64,000 bases of DNA from Rhizobium sp. G21. Its GTDB lineage: Bacteria > Pseudomonadota > Alphaproteobacteria > Rhizobiales > Rhizobiaceae. The stretch is taken from positions 62,001-126,000 of the forward strand of contig NZ_JACFXW010000002.1 in NCBI RefSeq assembly GCF_014158035.1, written 5' to 3'. A program made the position numbers and the translations under genes. Below the pieces are notes generated by a model that did no database searches, was not told the DNA's origin, and saw only the letters and a program-made list of their open reading frames with translations. Positions 48,787 through 58,255 of the stretch are shown one piece after another (the stretch's first letter is position 1; every line of letters starts with the position of its first letter).

Positions 48787-50142
48787 TCAGGACAAGTCTT
48801 GCGCGATCCGCTCGGCGACAGCCGCGGCCTGCACCCGGATGTCGGGCACGGCGAAAATTTCGAAGAACTGGCCGACCGTCATCGGCCCGAGCGCAAAGGC
48901 CGATCGGGACACGACGCCCGCCGCGTCGATCAGTCGGGAGTCCCGGTCTACCGCCAGACCGAGACCCATCACATCGCTGCTGATCATTCCGCGCGAGGAC
49001 ATTTTCTTCAGAAGCGGCGTCTTGGAAATCGAACAACGCTCCATCCCGGTGCAATTGACCAGCCAGTCTGAGCTGATCTGCCGTAGTGTTCTGGAATGGC
49101 GGTCGAGATAGGCGGAACGCACCTTGCCGCCGGCATGGTAGATTTCTTTGAGCCAGCCGGCCGTCACGGTGACCTGGCCGGACTGGCGCATCCGTGAGAA
49201 GCTCTCCCACATATCTGGCGCGAGGCGATGGCGGTGAATGCTCCACCAGGCATTGGCGTGCCTGAGAAAGCGGGCGCGTTCGGCCGTCGATAGTTGCTGC
49301 CAGAGCGCCTGTGTGACGGGCCGAAGTCCGTCGACGACGGCGCGCCAATCCTCGGTTTTGGAAGCCGCCTCACGCAGCGCCTTCATCATGCCGCTCAGCG
49401 GCGTCGTGCCCGGCTCGAAAGTCGGGGCAACAGGATGGCTGCGGGGTACCCGGTGCGGCAAAGGCGTGAGGCCATGGCGCGAAATCACCTGGATGCGACC
49501 GCGGTGACGACGAGCCTCGAGGGACAGGACCTGATCGATCATGGTCAGTCCAGAGCCGAGCATGACGATGTCGTCATCTGGATCCACCCTTTCCATCCAC
49601 GGATCAGACCACACGTTCAGGCATATGTGAGATCGCGCATCCGGCGCCAGTTTCTCCGGGGAATCGGCAGACCCGCAGGTGTGCCGCCGATGCAGAAAAT
49701 GCTCTTTTGGCCTGTAGCAACTGTCCGTCCGTCAAATGATACACTTGCTGCTGGTCCGTCATCTGCTCACAGTCGATCACGTCGGCGTCGACGAGCCATA
49801 CTTGGGCGCTGTTGTCGGCGCGCAGCAGTCTGTCCGCCAGCGTTTCCTGCAGATAGCGACCATATAGCTGCCGGGGATGAAGTCCTCCGGGCCGAACTCC
49901 GTCGCTTCTTCGGCGAGCCATTGACAGAGATGATCCGCTTTGTCGGCCAAGAGGCTCATCCGGCCAGCGGGAACGTTCAGACGATGCTTGGCCTCGGTGG
50001 TCGAATAGGCCACGCCGCGCCCCAGACCGCTTGATCGCGACACCAGCGCGATCGATTTGTCCTGACCGAGACGATCGAGGACGTTGATGACGGTCGCCAC
50101 CGCCGAGAACCCTCCGCCGATCACGGCGATATCAACCTGCAT
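48787..50142 (-). CDS. FAD/NAD(P)-binding protein (NAD_binding_9 type; three frameshifts)
   Basis: N-terminal Rossmann motif DIAVIGGGFSAVATVINVLD, then SSGLGRGVAYSTTEAKHRLN, VPAGRMSLLADKADHLCQWL; middle RQLYGRYLQETLADRLL; C-terminal second nucleotide motif DDDIVMLGSGLTMIDQVLSL, RHGLTPLPHRVP, DWLVNCTGMERCSI and GPMTVGQFFEIFAVPDIRVQ. Single-base losses near 49873-49876 (GGGG), 49696-49699 (AAAA) and 49620 split it in three frames; restored length is 452 residues. This family of flavin-dependent proteins often accompanies sulfonate/taurine genes; the reaction is unknown. Possibly supplies reduced flavin or oxidises a sulfonate derivative. First gene of the ssu operon. Confidence 0.83.
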
Positions 50143-50700
50143 AGGAAGCTCCTTTGTATATAGAAATGGTAGATTTATGAGGAGCCAGTGTCAACGCCGA
50201 AATTTTTCGTCTGGTCGCAGCCGGCGACGCGGAGAATGCTGACGCAACAGGTTCAGGGGCCCGGACTCCCAGCCAGTCACGCCCATCGCACCCCGGATTC
50301 GACAATCGGCGCCGCCCCACCAGCTAGGGCGACGTCGGTTTATGCGCGATCGCTTGTCCCGTCTGCGGATTGAATGCTGATCGATCACGAATGAATTCCC
50401 GAGCGCAGGGCGGCGCCCGGGAACCGAGTGTCGAGCCGATCCGCAGGCGAGCGCTTCCACCGCCGGACGCGTGTCCGCGGCCGGAGATCGTGAGCCTTGG
50501 TCGATGTCATTCTCCCCGGTTTGGAATTGTCGTCGGAGGGCACTCAACGTCGATTGAGGCGGGCGCCGAAACAAAGGCTTCCGGGCGGCTTGGAGGGTGC
50601 TGCGTCGCCCACAGCCTTCAGGCTATGGCCAGATCGCTGAGGCGCGAAAGCTCAAGGATGAATCGTCAACGTTGGGCTCAGCATATTGCCGGCGCTCCCG
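50143..50700. other. Gene-poor stretch between ssu operon and SDR gene
   Basis: 558 nt. The first 50 nt are AT-rich and carry the likely promoter of the minus-strand ssu operon (TCTACC motif near 50169-50180). In the rest I see no frame with a ribosome site or family resemblance; open frames across it are low-complexity Arg-rich shadows. Confidence 0.5.
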
Positions 50701-51645
50701 TCAAAGCCGCTCCGACAGGTCCCATAGTCGCGCCGCCAGGTCGGGATCGATGGCGTAGGGCGCCACGCCCTTGCGTGCGGCGTCTCCGGAGTATAGCGGC
50801 GCTATGTTGCAATCCTCCAGATAGAGGCCGCCCTTGTCGTTCAGGAGCGGGGTCGTCGCCGCCCAGACGCTGGTCGCAGCCCCCTGCTCGGGTGATTTCA
50901 TGCCTTTGTCGGGATCGACGATCGGGTTGCCATGCTCGTCCAGCGCATCGAACCCGGCGATATCCTCATCCGACAGATGTCGCGCGAGATTCGTCAGGAT
51001 CTGGCCGGGATGCAGTGAAAAGGCGCGGATGCCGTCGTCTGCGCCCCGCCTGTCCAATTCCACCGAGAACAGGATATTGGCGGTCTTGGACTGGCCATAG
51101 GCGATCCAGCGATCATAGGGCCGCACGTGAAAATCGATGTCGTCGAAATCCACGCCCGCAATCTGGTGGCCGCGCGACGACACGCTGATCACGCGCGCGC
51201 CCTCCGCTTTGGCGAGCGCCGGCCACAGGCCTTTCACCAGCCGGAAATGACCGAGATGGTTCGTCGCGAATTGCCCCTCATGCCCATTCCCGTCTCGAAA
51301 CAGCGGCGAAGCCATGACGCCGGCGCTGTTGATCAGGATCGGCAGCGCCAGATCACGCTGCAGAAAGGATGCGGCGAAGGTCTCGACCGATCGCCGATCC
51401 ATCAGGTCCATCGATACGATTTCGACGCCCGTCAGTCCGTGCAATGCGTCTTCCGCTTTGCTCACATCACGCGCCGGGACGATGACGGTCGCGCCGGTAG
51501 CGATGAGCGCGCGCGTCGTCTCCAACCCCAATCCTGAATAACCGCCGGTGACGATGGCGGTTTTTCCGGACAGATCGATCTCCCGCGCGACCTCGGACGC
51601 CGTGCTGTGAGCATTGTGAGGGGAAGCGATGGGTTGCTGGCGCAT
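50701..51645 (-). CDS. SDR family NAD(P)-dependent oxidoreductase (retinol dehydrogenase/WWOX-like)
   Basis: 314 residues. Cofactor loop AIVTGGYSGLGLETTRAL, Arg after beta-2 (VPARDVSKAE, so NADPH), LINSAGVMASPL, GHEGQFATNHLGHFRLVKGL, catalytic Ser in VISVSSRGHQ, YGQSK (Tyr-Lys) and SLHPGQILTNLARH. Ribosome site AGGAG. Divergent from an AraC gene with only 45 nt between starts, a pair often seen with regulator-controlled reductases. Substrate unknown. Confidence 0.92.
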   Translation of the reverse strand: MRQQPIASPHNAHSTASEVAREIDLSGKTAIVTGGYSGLGLETTRALIATGATVIVPARDVSKAEDALHGLTGVEIVSMDLMDRRSVETFAASFLQRDLALPILINSAGVMASPLFRDGNGHEGQFATNHLGHFRLVKGLWPALAKAEGARVISVSSRGHQIAGVDFDDIDFHVRPYDRWIAYGQSKTANILFSVELDRRGADDGIRAFSLHPGQILTNLARHLSDEDIAGFDALDEHGNPIVDPDKGMKSPEQGAATSVWAATTPLLNDKGGLYLEDCNIAPLYSGDAARKGVAPYAIDPDLAARLWDLSERL

Positions 51646-51690
51646 GTCGAACTCCTGGTTGGTCTTTCAAGAGAGTGAGATAGGGCCTAT

Positions 51691-52647
51691 ATGGAGGACG
51701 AGCCAGCGCCAGACGTCCAGGATTTCGTCGTGATCGTCCAAAACCAGACTGCCGATGTATTGTCGGATGTCCTCGCGACCATTCAGGCGCAGGCGCGCTG
51801 CTCGATCAGCCTCAAAGCCGGAGGCCGTTGGGGAGTCGATTTCCCCATGCCGTCCCATCTCAAGTTCAACGCCGTGCGAAAGGGCCGTTGCTGGCTCAGG
51901 CTCGACGGACAGCCGCCGATCGAGCTTCAGGCCGGCGATTGCGTCGTCGTCGCAGGTGCGCCGTTCATCCTGTCGAGCGAGCCCGAGGGGCCGACCATTT
52001 CAGCGCGACAGGTCTTTGCATCCGATAGCCTCGCCGGATCGATCGGCGACGGCGACGATTTTGTCATTCTCGGAGGAAGTGTGGTGGTCGACGGGACGGA
52101 CGGCGCCCTGCTCACCCAGGCGCTGCCGCCGGTGATGATTATACGTGGCGAACGCGCCGCGTCGATGGGTTGGCTGCTCACCGAGCTCGACAGCGAATGG
52201 AGCAGCGCCGCGCCGGGCGCGCGCCAGATCAGCAATGATCTGCTCAGGATGATTTTCATCCGTGTCCTGCGTATTCACCTGGCTTCGGACAATGCTCATG
52301 CGCAAAACTGGCTCGCCGGCCTGACCGATATCAATATCGCCCGCGCGCTTCAGGCCATTCACAGCAAGCCTGCCGAGAATTGGACCGTCGAGAGCCTCGC
52401 GCATGAGGCCGGGCAATCACGATCCGCATTTGCGGCCCGCTTCAAAGCCCTTCTCGGCGAGGCGCCGATGGAATATCTCACGGGTTGGCGGATGCGCCTC
52501 GCGGCGACCAAGCTTCGCTCCACGCAGGCCTCCATTTCCGACATCGCCATCGCGGTGGGATACAAGTCCGACACGTCCCTGAGCGCGACATTCCGCCGGC
52601 TGCATCAAATGTCGCCGGCCCAATATCGTCGCGCCCATCAGCGGTGA
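51691..52647 (+). CDS. AraC family transcriptional regulator (cupin_6 type)
   Basis: 318 residues. N-terminal cupin-like sensor (about 15-200: DVLSDVLATIQAQARCSISL, HLKFNAVRKGRCWLRLDG, LQAGDCVVVAGAPFILSSE) and C-terminal AraC DNA-binding domain (TVESLAHEAGQSRSAFAARF, LGEAPMEYLTGWRMRLAA, SISDIAIAVGYKSDTSLSAT, FRRLHQMSPAQYRRAH). Divergent from the SDR gene, its likely target. 171 nt without a gene separate it from the convergent beta-lactamase gene. Confidence 0.94.
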   Translation: MEDEPAPDVQDFVVIVQNQTADVLSDVLATIQAQARCSISLKAGGRWGVDFPMPSHLKFNAVRKGRCWLRLDGQPPIELQAGDCVVVAGAPFILSSEPEGPTISARQVFASDSLAGSIGDGDDFVILGGSVVVDGTDGALLTQALPPVMIIRGERAASMGWLLTELDSEWSSAAPGARQISNDLLRMIFIRVLRIHLASDNAHAQNWLAGLTDINIARALQAIHSKPAENWTVESLAHEAGQSRSAFAARFKALLGEAPMEYLTGWRMRLAATKLRSTQASISDIAIAVGYKSDTSLSATFRRLHQMSPAQYRRAHQR

Positions 52648-52818
52648 CAGGAGGTCGACGGCGGCGGAGAGGCTCGCCGTCCATCTGGATCTCAGGGCCG
52701 ACGGGCGGGTCAAGATCCCGGGCCCCAACGGGCCAGGACGCTTTACTCAAAACCCGCTCCGGTGCGCGCCCACACATGCCCTGTTCGCACTGAGCAATTC
52801 ATGCGGGCGCATTGCGGT

Positions 52819-53646
52819 TCAATGATTGGCGGCGATGACCGGAATGTCCGTCAAAAGCGTGTCGCGCGCTTCGAGGCCGCCGGGTGTGTCGGACTTTTTC
52901 TTGCCGATGACGTGTCGGGCGAATACGATTTCCCGATCCCCTTTGCGGGCCCAGCCGACGAACCAGCCCTGCGGCTTCCTCCGGTTGATCCCGCCTCTGT
53001 CTGTATCGCGAAGCGAGCCGCTTCCGGTCTTGCCATGAACCTCCCATCCATCCTTGCCCTGGAAGGTCGCTATCGTCGCTTCGGTCAGCGTGTAAGCCTG
53101 TTCGCTCACGGGCAGTTTGCGCCCCTTGAAGCGCAGCAGGAAATCGATCTGCTCGTCCGGGGATATCGTGAGCGAGGACATCAGCCAGGCATGCGTCAGC
53201 CCGTTTCCTTTTCCCCGGTCGCCCGAAACGTCCATATTGCCGTATTTAAATTTGGCCACATAGTCGGCGAACTTTTCCTGCCCCATCTTCCTGGTCAGTT
53301 GCTGGGAGAACCAGACGATGGAGTCCTTCTCCCAGATCGTCGGATCGACCGTCTTGAAAGCCTGTTCCCGCGCCGATGCGTTGTATTCGGGGCGAAGGGT
53401 CCAGACCGGATCGTGAGGGCTTTTCAACAGGCCGCTGTCGAAACCCATGATCGCCAAAGGGAATTTGAACGAGGATACCGGGGAGAAACGCTGGTCGCAA
53501 TCTCCCTTTCGGTAGATCACCCGACCCGTCGACGCATCGGCGGCAACGGTGCAGGCGCGTTCCAACTCGAAATCCGAGGCGAAGGCCGAACCTGCGGACA
53601 GAAACGCCGTCACGGCGAAAGCGGTGGCCGTCTTCCATATTTTCAT
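52819..53646 (-). CDS. bla: Class D beta-lactamase (OXA family)
   Basis: Serine beta-lactamase of 275 residues with a signal peptide of about 24. Class D motifs in order: S58-S-F-K61 (SxxK; Lys is the carboxylated base), S109-I-V111 (SxV), Y135-G-N137 (YGN) and K206-T-G208 (KTG), spaced as in OXA enzymes. C32 and C50 could form a disulfide. TLRPEYNASAREQAFKTVDP, DSIVWFSQQLTRKMG and PQGWFVGWARKGDREIVFAR resemble chromosomal Pseudomonas/Rhizobiales OXA types. ATG at 53646 has AAGGAGAC upstream; a longer frame exists. Divergent from an AmpR-like regulator, so probably inducible. Substrate range cannot be read from sequence. Confidence 0.94.
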   Translation of the reverse strand: MKIWKTATAFAVTAFLSAGSAFASDFELERACTVAADASTGRVIYRKGDCDQRFSPVSSFKFPLAIMGFDSGLLKSPHDPVWTLRPEYNASAREQAFKTVDPTIWEKDSIVWFSQQLTRKMGQEKFADYVAKFKYGNMDVSGDRGKGNGLTHAWLMSSLTISPDEQIDFLLRFKGRKLPVSEQAYTLTEATIATFQGKDGWEVHGKTGSGSLRDTDRGGINRRKPQGWFVGWARKGDREIVFARHVIGKKKSDTPGGLEARDTLLTDIPVIAANH

Positions 53647-53668
53647 CGGTGTCTCCTTTTTTGACACC

Positions 53669-53698
53669 GCCGGGGTAGAAAAGTTTTGCCCCTCCGGC
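53669..53698. promoter_or_regulatory. Dyad between bla and the AmpR-like gene
   Basis: GCCGGGG at 53669-53675 and CCCCTCCGGC at 53689-53698 form a broken inverted repeat around GTAGAAAAGTTTTG, in the 93-nt divergent promoter region. Position and dyad form fit a LysR/AmpR operator; alternatively it is a secondary structure in the bla leader. Confidence 0.4.
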
Positions 53699-53739
53699 AA
53701 ACGATGATAAATCGGGGCGGATCCAAATTTTTCTAGGGC

Positions 53740-54638
53740 ATGATGGTCAGACCCTTTCTTCCCCTCAATGCCTTGCGCGCCTTCGAGGCGTCGGCTCGGC
53801 ACCTGAGCTTCACCAAAGCCGCAATCGAATTATGCGTGACGCAGGCGGCTGTCAGTCACCAGGTGAAGCTGCTCGAGGATCGGCTCGGGGCGAAGCTGTT
53901 TCGACGGCTGCCGCGAGGCTTGCGCATCACAGACGAGGGCGAGGCGCTCTTGCCCGTACTTCGAGAGTCGTTCGACCGGATGGCGGACATGCTCAATCGG
54001 TTCGAAGGCGGGCGGTTGCGTGAAACGCTTCATCTCGGCTGCGTCGGAACCTTCGCGGTCGGATGGTTGCTTCCACGGCTCGAAGGGTTTCGAAAGACAC
54101 ATCCCTATGTCGATATCCGCCTCTCCACCAACAACAATCGGGTGGATATTGCGGCGGAGGGGCTCGACTACGCCATTCGCTTCGGCGACGGGGCTTGGCA
54201 TAGGACAAATGCGGTCCGCCTCTTCGAAGCGCCTCTGGCTCCATTGTGCCTGCCGCGCATCGCGCGCCACCTGAAACGTCCCGAGGACCTTCAAGCCCAG
54301 ACTCTGCTGCGCTCCTACCGGGCGGACGAATGGCTGAGCTGGTTCGCAGCGGCCGGCATCGACGAGCCGGCGCGGTTCAACACCGGCAACATTATGTTCG
54401 ATTCGTCGCTGGCGATGATGGAAGCCGCGTTGCAGGGGTGGGCGTCGCCCTGTGCCCGCCGCTGATGTTCGAGCGCTTCCTGTCATCGGGACAAGTCGAA
54501 CAGCCGTTCGCCGACAGCGTTTCCTTGGGGTGTTATTGGCTGACCCGGTTGAACTCGCACCCCGTAACCCCGGCGATGGTCGATTTCGAACGCTGGCTTC
54601 TCGAGGAAGCGACCCGGTTCGGGGCCGCAAGCCGTTAG
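53740..54638 (+). CDS. LysR family regulator, AmpR/GcvA-like (one frameshift)
   Basis: N-terminal winged helix PLNALRAFEASARHLSFTKA, AIELCVTQAAVSHQVKLLED, RLGAKLFRRLPRGLRITDEG is the AmpR/GcvA subgroup pattern. Effector domain: LHLGCVGTFAVGWLLPRLEG, DIRLSTNNNRVDIAAEGLDY, AIRFGDGAWHRTNAVRLFEA. The frame breaks at AALQG; adding one G to GGGG at 54435-54438 gives AALQGVGVALCPPLMFERFL and a 299-residue protein, AmpR size. Divergent from the class D beta-lactamase. AmpR normally responds to murein fragments and induces class C or A enzymes; here it faces a class D gene. Confidence 0.9.
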
Positions 54639-54689
54639 CCGACCGACGCATTCGGCGGCGCACGCGCTGAATATCGGCGATTTCGGCGG

Positions 54690-55538
54690 CTAAGGCCGTT
54701 TCCAGGCCCCGTCCACCAGATCGAACAGCCGCCGGCCGAGAATGCCGTCGGGATCGGCGAGATCAAGGACGATGTTCATGTGATTGAGCCCCGGCGCGAC
54801 CACCAGGTCGCCGCCCTCGCCGATACCGTTCGCCAGGGCATGGAAAGCCGCCGCCTGGTCCTGAAAGGGCGCCGTCTCCTCCGCCCCGACGGCGATGATG
54901 CGTCGGGGGCCCGGAAGCTGCGCCGACGTCAGCGGCGACCAGTCTGCCGCCTCTTCGGGCGACATTTTCGCTTCGTCGCGAAGGAAGCTCGTCGGGATGT
55001 CCGAGAGATCGTAGATGCCGCTCACCAGCAGCAGCGCCTGTACGGCGGGCAAGCGGGGCATGGCTGTTTCCGTGGCGCCACGGGCGGCGAGGAACGAGGC
55101 GAGGTGGGCCCCGGCCGAATGGCCGCTGACAGTCGTTTTTGTCGGGTCTGCGCCGAAGTCGCTCGCCTTTGATTGCAGCCAGAGCAGCGATCGCCTGACC
55201 TGCGCCACCAGAACATCGAGCCGCGCGCCCGGCATCAGGTCGTATTCCACGATCGCGGCAACGCCGCCCGCTGCCAGGACCGGCGCCGCGACGAGGCGGT
55301 AATTCTGCTTCTCCCCGGAACGCCAGTAGCCGCCATGCACGAAGACGTGAAGCGGGGCGCCCGCATGCGGGCGTTTGGGCAGAATGACGTCGACCGTCTC
55401 CCGGTCGCCTGACCCATATTTGATATTGGCCATCACTTCGGCTGTGGCCGAAAGCATCCGGCTTCGCTCCGAAAACGCATCGGCTATCGAATCGAAGTCC
55501 GGCACGAAGTCACGAATTTTATAGGGGTCAGGGGACAT
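54690..55538 (-). CDS. Alpha/beta hydrolase (HSL/esterase-like)
   Basis: 282 residues. Oxyanion motif FVHGGYWRSG, nucleophile elbow SGHSAGAHLAS (Ser), acid and His (GLNHMNIVL) near the C-terminus: the hormone-sensitive-lipase/kynurenine-formamidase type. Last gene of a four-gene minus-strand unit (Ldh-type, Fe-ADH, semialdehyde dehydrogenase, hydrolase), 16 nt after the dehydrogenase. Its place suggests hydrolysis of an ester, lactone or amide that yields the substrate for the dehydrogenases; formamidase activity is an alternative. Confidence 0.88.
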   Translation of the reverse strand: MSPDPYKIRDFVPDFDSIADAFSERSRMLSATAEVMANIKYGSGDRETVDVILPKRPHAGAPLHVFVHGGYWRSGEKQNYRLVAAPVLAAGGVAAIVEYDLMPGARLDVLVAQVRRSLLWLQSKASDFGADPTKTTVSGHSAGAHLASFLAARGATETAMPRLPAVQALLLVSGIYDLSDIPTSFLRDEAKMSPEEAADWSPLTSAQLPGPRRIIAVGAEETAPFQDQAAAFHALANGIGEGGDLVVAPGLNHMNIVLDLADPDGILGRRLFDLVDGAWKRP

Positions 55539-55554
55539 CCGCTTTTCCTTGCCG

Positions 55555-57018
55555 TCAGTAATCCACGGCGTAGTATTTTGGCTCCATGAATTCCAGAATT
55601 CCAGTCACGCCGCCTTCACGGCCGAGGCCGCTTTGCTTGACGCCGCCGAACGGCGCCGCGGGATCGGACATCAGGCCGCGGTTGATGCCCAGCATGCCCG
55701 TCTCCAGGCGTTTGCCGACTCTCAGGGCGCGGGCCAGATCCTTGCTGTAGATATAGGCGGCGAGGCCGTATTCGGTATCGTTTGCAAGCCGAATGACCTC
55801 CTCGTCGCTGTCGAACTTGTAGACCGGGGCCACCGGGCCGAAGATTTCCTCGCGCGCGATCGCCGCATCGACGGGGACGTTTTCGAGCACGGTCGGGGGA
55901 TAGAAGTAACCACCCTCTTCGAGCGGTTTGCCGCCCGTCGTCACACGGGCGCCGCCGGCGATCGCTTCCGACACCAGGCGATCGATCTTGCGCACCGCAT
56001 TCGTCGTGATCATGGGGCCGCATTGTGTCTCTGGATCGTAGCCGGGACCGATCTTCAGGCCGGCCATGCGCTTGGTCAAGCCCGCGACAAAAGCGTCATG
56101 TATCCCAGACTGCGCGTAAAAGCGGTTGGCGGCCGTGCAGGCTTCGCCCGCATTGCGCATCTTGGCGATCATGGCGCCGTCGAGCGCGGCGTCCAGATCG
56201 GCGTCGTCGAACACGATGAAAGGCGCGTTGCCCCCGAGCTCCATGGAGCAGCTGACCACGGATTTCGCAGCTTCGGCAAGGAGATGGCGGCCCACGCCGG
56301 TCGAACCGGTGAAGGACAGCTTTCGCACGCGCGGATCGGCCAGCATGGCGTTCGTCACGCTTGCCGGATTGCTCGTGGTGAGCACATTCACGACGCCCGA
56401 GGGCACGCCGGCCTGTTCGCCGAGCCGGGCCATGGCGTAAGCCGTCAACGGCGTTTCCGATGCCGGTTTCAGAATGACGGTGCAGCCGGCGGCGAGCGCA
56501 GGGCCGATCTTGCGTGTCGCCATCGCAGCCGGAAAATTCCAGGGTGTGATGAGAACCGCGATGCCGATCGGTTCGTGATCGACCATTATATTGTGTGACC
56601 CGGATGGCGTGCGGCGGTATTCGCCGGGAATGCGCGTCGCCTCTTCCGCGTACCAGCGGAAGAATTCGGCGGCGTAGGCCACCTCGCCGCGCGCATCCGG
56701 CAACGCCTTTCCGTTCTCGAGCGATATCAGCATGGCGAGTTCTTCCGCATGCTGCGTCATGAGCTCGAACCAGCGGCGCAGGATTTCCGATCGCTTGCGG
56801 GCAGGGGTGGCGCGCCATTCGCCGGCGGCGGCCTCGGCGGCGTCGACGGCGCGGGCAGCATCCTCGACCGTTGCGTCGGCAACGTCCGCCAGCCTGTCGC
56901 CGGTGGAGGGATTGATCACGGCGATGCCGCCGCGCTTTATCCATGCGCCGCCGATAAACAGGCCTTCGGCGTGAAGGGCCGGATCGGCATAGCCGGAGAT
57001 CCTGGTCTGGAGTGTCAT
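55555..57018 (-). CDS. gabD: NAD(P)-dependent succinate-semialdehyde dehydrogenase-like aldehyde dehydrogenase
   Basis: 487 residues, GabD-type ALDH, complete. FIGGAWIKRGGIAVINPSTG, TPWNFP 159-163 region, K184, FTGST 236-240, catalytic Glu260 in SMELGGNAPFIVF and Cys294 in GEACTAANRF; the C-terminus GLMSDPAAPFGGVKQSGLGREG is the GabD signature. Oxidises succinate semialdehyde or a related omega-semialdehyde (for example glutarate or 2-oxoglutarate semialdehyde). Adjacent to an iron-dependent alcohol dehydrogenase, as in Agrobacterium blcAB, which suggests alcohol-to-aldehyde-to-acid oxidation. Confidence 0.93.
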   Translation of the reverse strand: MTLQTRISGYADPALHAEGLFIGGAWIKRGGIAVINPSTGDRLADVADATVEDAARAVDAAEAAAGEWRATPARKRSEILRRWFELMTQHAEELAMLISLENGKALPDARGEVAYAAEFFRWYAEEATRIPGEYRRTPSGSHNIMVDHEPIGIAVLITPWNFPAAMATRKIGPALAAGCTVILKPASETPLTAYAMARLGEQAGVPSGVVNVLTTSNPASVTNAMLADPRVRKLSFTGSTGVGRHLLAEAAKSVVSCSMELGGNAPFIVFDDADLDAALDGAMIAKMRNAGEACTAANRFYAQSGIHDAFVAGLTKRMAGLKIGPGYDPETQCGPMITTNAVRKIDRLVSEAIAGGARVTTGGKPLEEGGYFYPPTVLENVPVDAAIAREEIFGPVAPVYKFDSDEEVIRLANDTEYGLAAYIYSKDLARALRVGKRLETGMLGINRGLMSDPAAPFGGVKQSGLGREGGVTGILEFMEPKYYAVDY

Positions 57019-57035
57019 GAGGGGCTTCCTTTCGA

Positions 57036-58233
57036 TCAGTTCAAGCCGGCGCGGTCGCCATGATAGGCGGCGGCGACGAGACGGCGCATCTCGGATGGGT
57101 TCAGGGGGCGGGGATTGTTCTGGATAAGGCGGGTGATGCCGGAGCTTTGCTCGGCCACCCAGTCGATACGGTCCTCATCGAGCCCGAGGTCGCGGAGCGA
57201 GGCCGGGATGCCGATCCTGGAGAACAGCGACGCGAGTGACGGGATAACCTGCCCGGGTCCATCAAGGCCGGTCGCACGGGCGATCTCCACCAGTTCGGCT
57301 TCGATCACCGGCGTATTCCACGTCATGACATAGGGCATGAGGCAGGCGACGCCGAGGCCATGAGCCGTATGGGTCAGAGCGCCGACCGGATATTGAATGG
57401 CATGGGCGGCGGCCGTGCCGGCGACGCCGAAAGCGAGGCCGGCCAATGTTGCGCCGAGCATCACCTTTTCACGTGCGGCGACATCGGCGCCGTCCTGGCG
57501 CGGCCTCCAGGCCCTGCCAAAGAAGGGCGATCGCCCGGAGCGCGAAATGATCCGACATTTCGTTCTTGCCGATGAAGACGCGTTGCTGGGAAATTCCCGG
57601 CACGGGGTCGCGCCTGATCGCCGTGAAGGCCTCGATCGCATGGGTCAAGGCGTCCGCGCCGGCGATCGCCGTCAGCGACGGCGGGCAGGACAGGGTCAGC
57701 TCCGGATCGCAGATCGATACCGTGGGAATGAGATACGGGCTCGAGATGCCGACCTTCAGGCTGCGCTCGGCATCCGAGAGAACCGCCACGGGCGTGACTT
57801 CGGATCCTGTCCCGGCGGTGGTCGGAATCGCGATCAGCGGCATGACCGGTCCGGGCACGACATTTTCGCCGTAATAATCCTGCGGACGACCGCCAAAGGT
57901 CAGGAGCAGGGCCACGCATTTCGCCATATCCAGGCAGGAGCCGCCGCCGACGCCGACGACGACATCAGGCGCAAAACCGCGCGCAGCCTCGGCGCTGGCG
58001 GCGGCTGAATTCACCGGCGCATCCGGCAGCGTGGAACTGTCGATCATGACCTTGAGCCCGGCCGCTTCCATCTGGCCGACGAGGCTGAGGAAATCGGCGT
58101 CTTCGGCGAGGCGCGCGTCGGTGACGACCAGAGCGCGCCGGCCGAGGCGCGCGGCGATGGCGCCGAGGGCGTGTCGCTGGCCGGCGCCGAACAGCAATTC
58201 TCGCGGCGCCCTCAAAGTGGCGAAAAGGTTCAT
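57036..58233 (-). CDS. Iron-containing alcohol dehydrogenase (one frameshift)
   Basis: Group III ADH. NAD-binding half: RELLFGAGQRHALGAIAARL, VVGVGGGSCLDMAKCVALL, PLIAIPTTAGTGSEVTPVAV. Metal-binding half: SLTAIAGADALTHAIEAFTA (Asp, His), GTAAAHAIQYPVGALTHTAH (two His). The frame breaks near 57500 in a GC-repeat; restoring two bases joins WQGLEAA to QDGADVAAREKVMLGATLAG, 399 residues. Ends 17 nt before the semialdehyde dehydrogenase start. Candidate 4-hydroxybutyrate-type dehydrogenase by gene pairing, but maleylacetate reductase and lactaldehyde reductase belong to the same superfamily. Confidence 0.88.
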
Positions 58234-58255
58234 TCGGTCTGTCCTCCAAAAATGT

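Noticed and set aside
50370..51188. 272-residue plus-strand frame over the SDR gene
   Set aside because: Arg/Pro/Ser-rich, antisense to a clear SDR gene; shadow frame.
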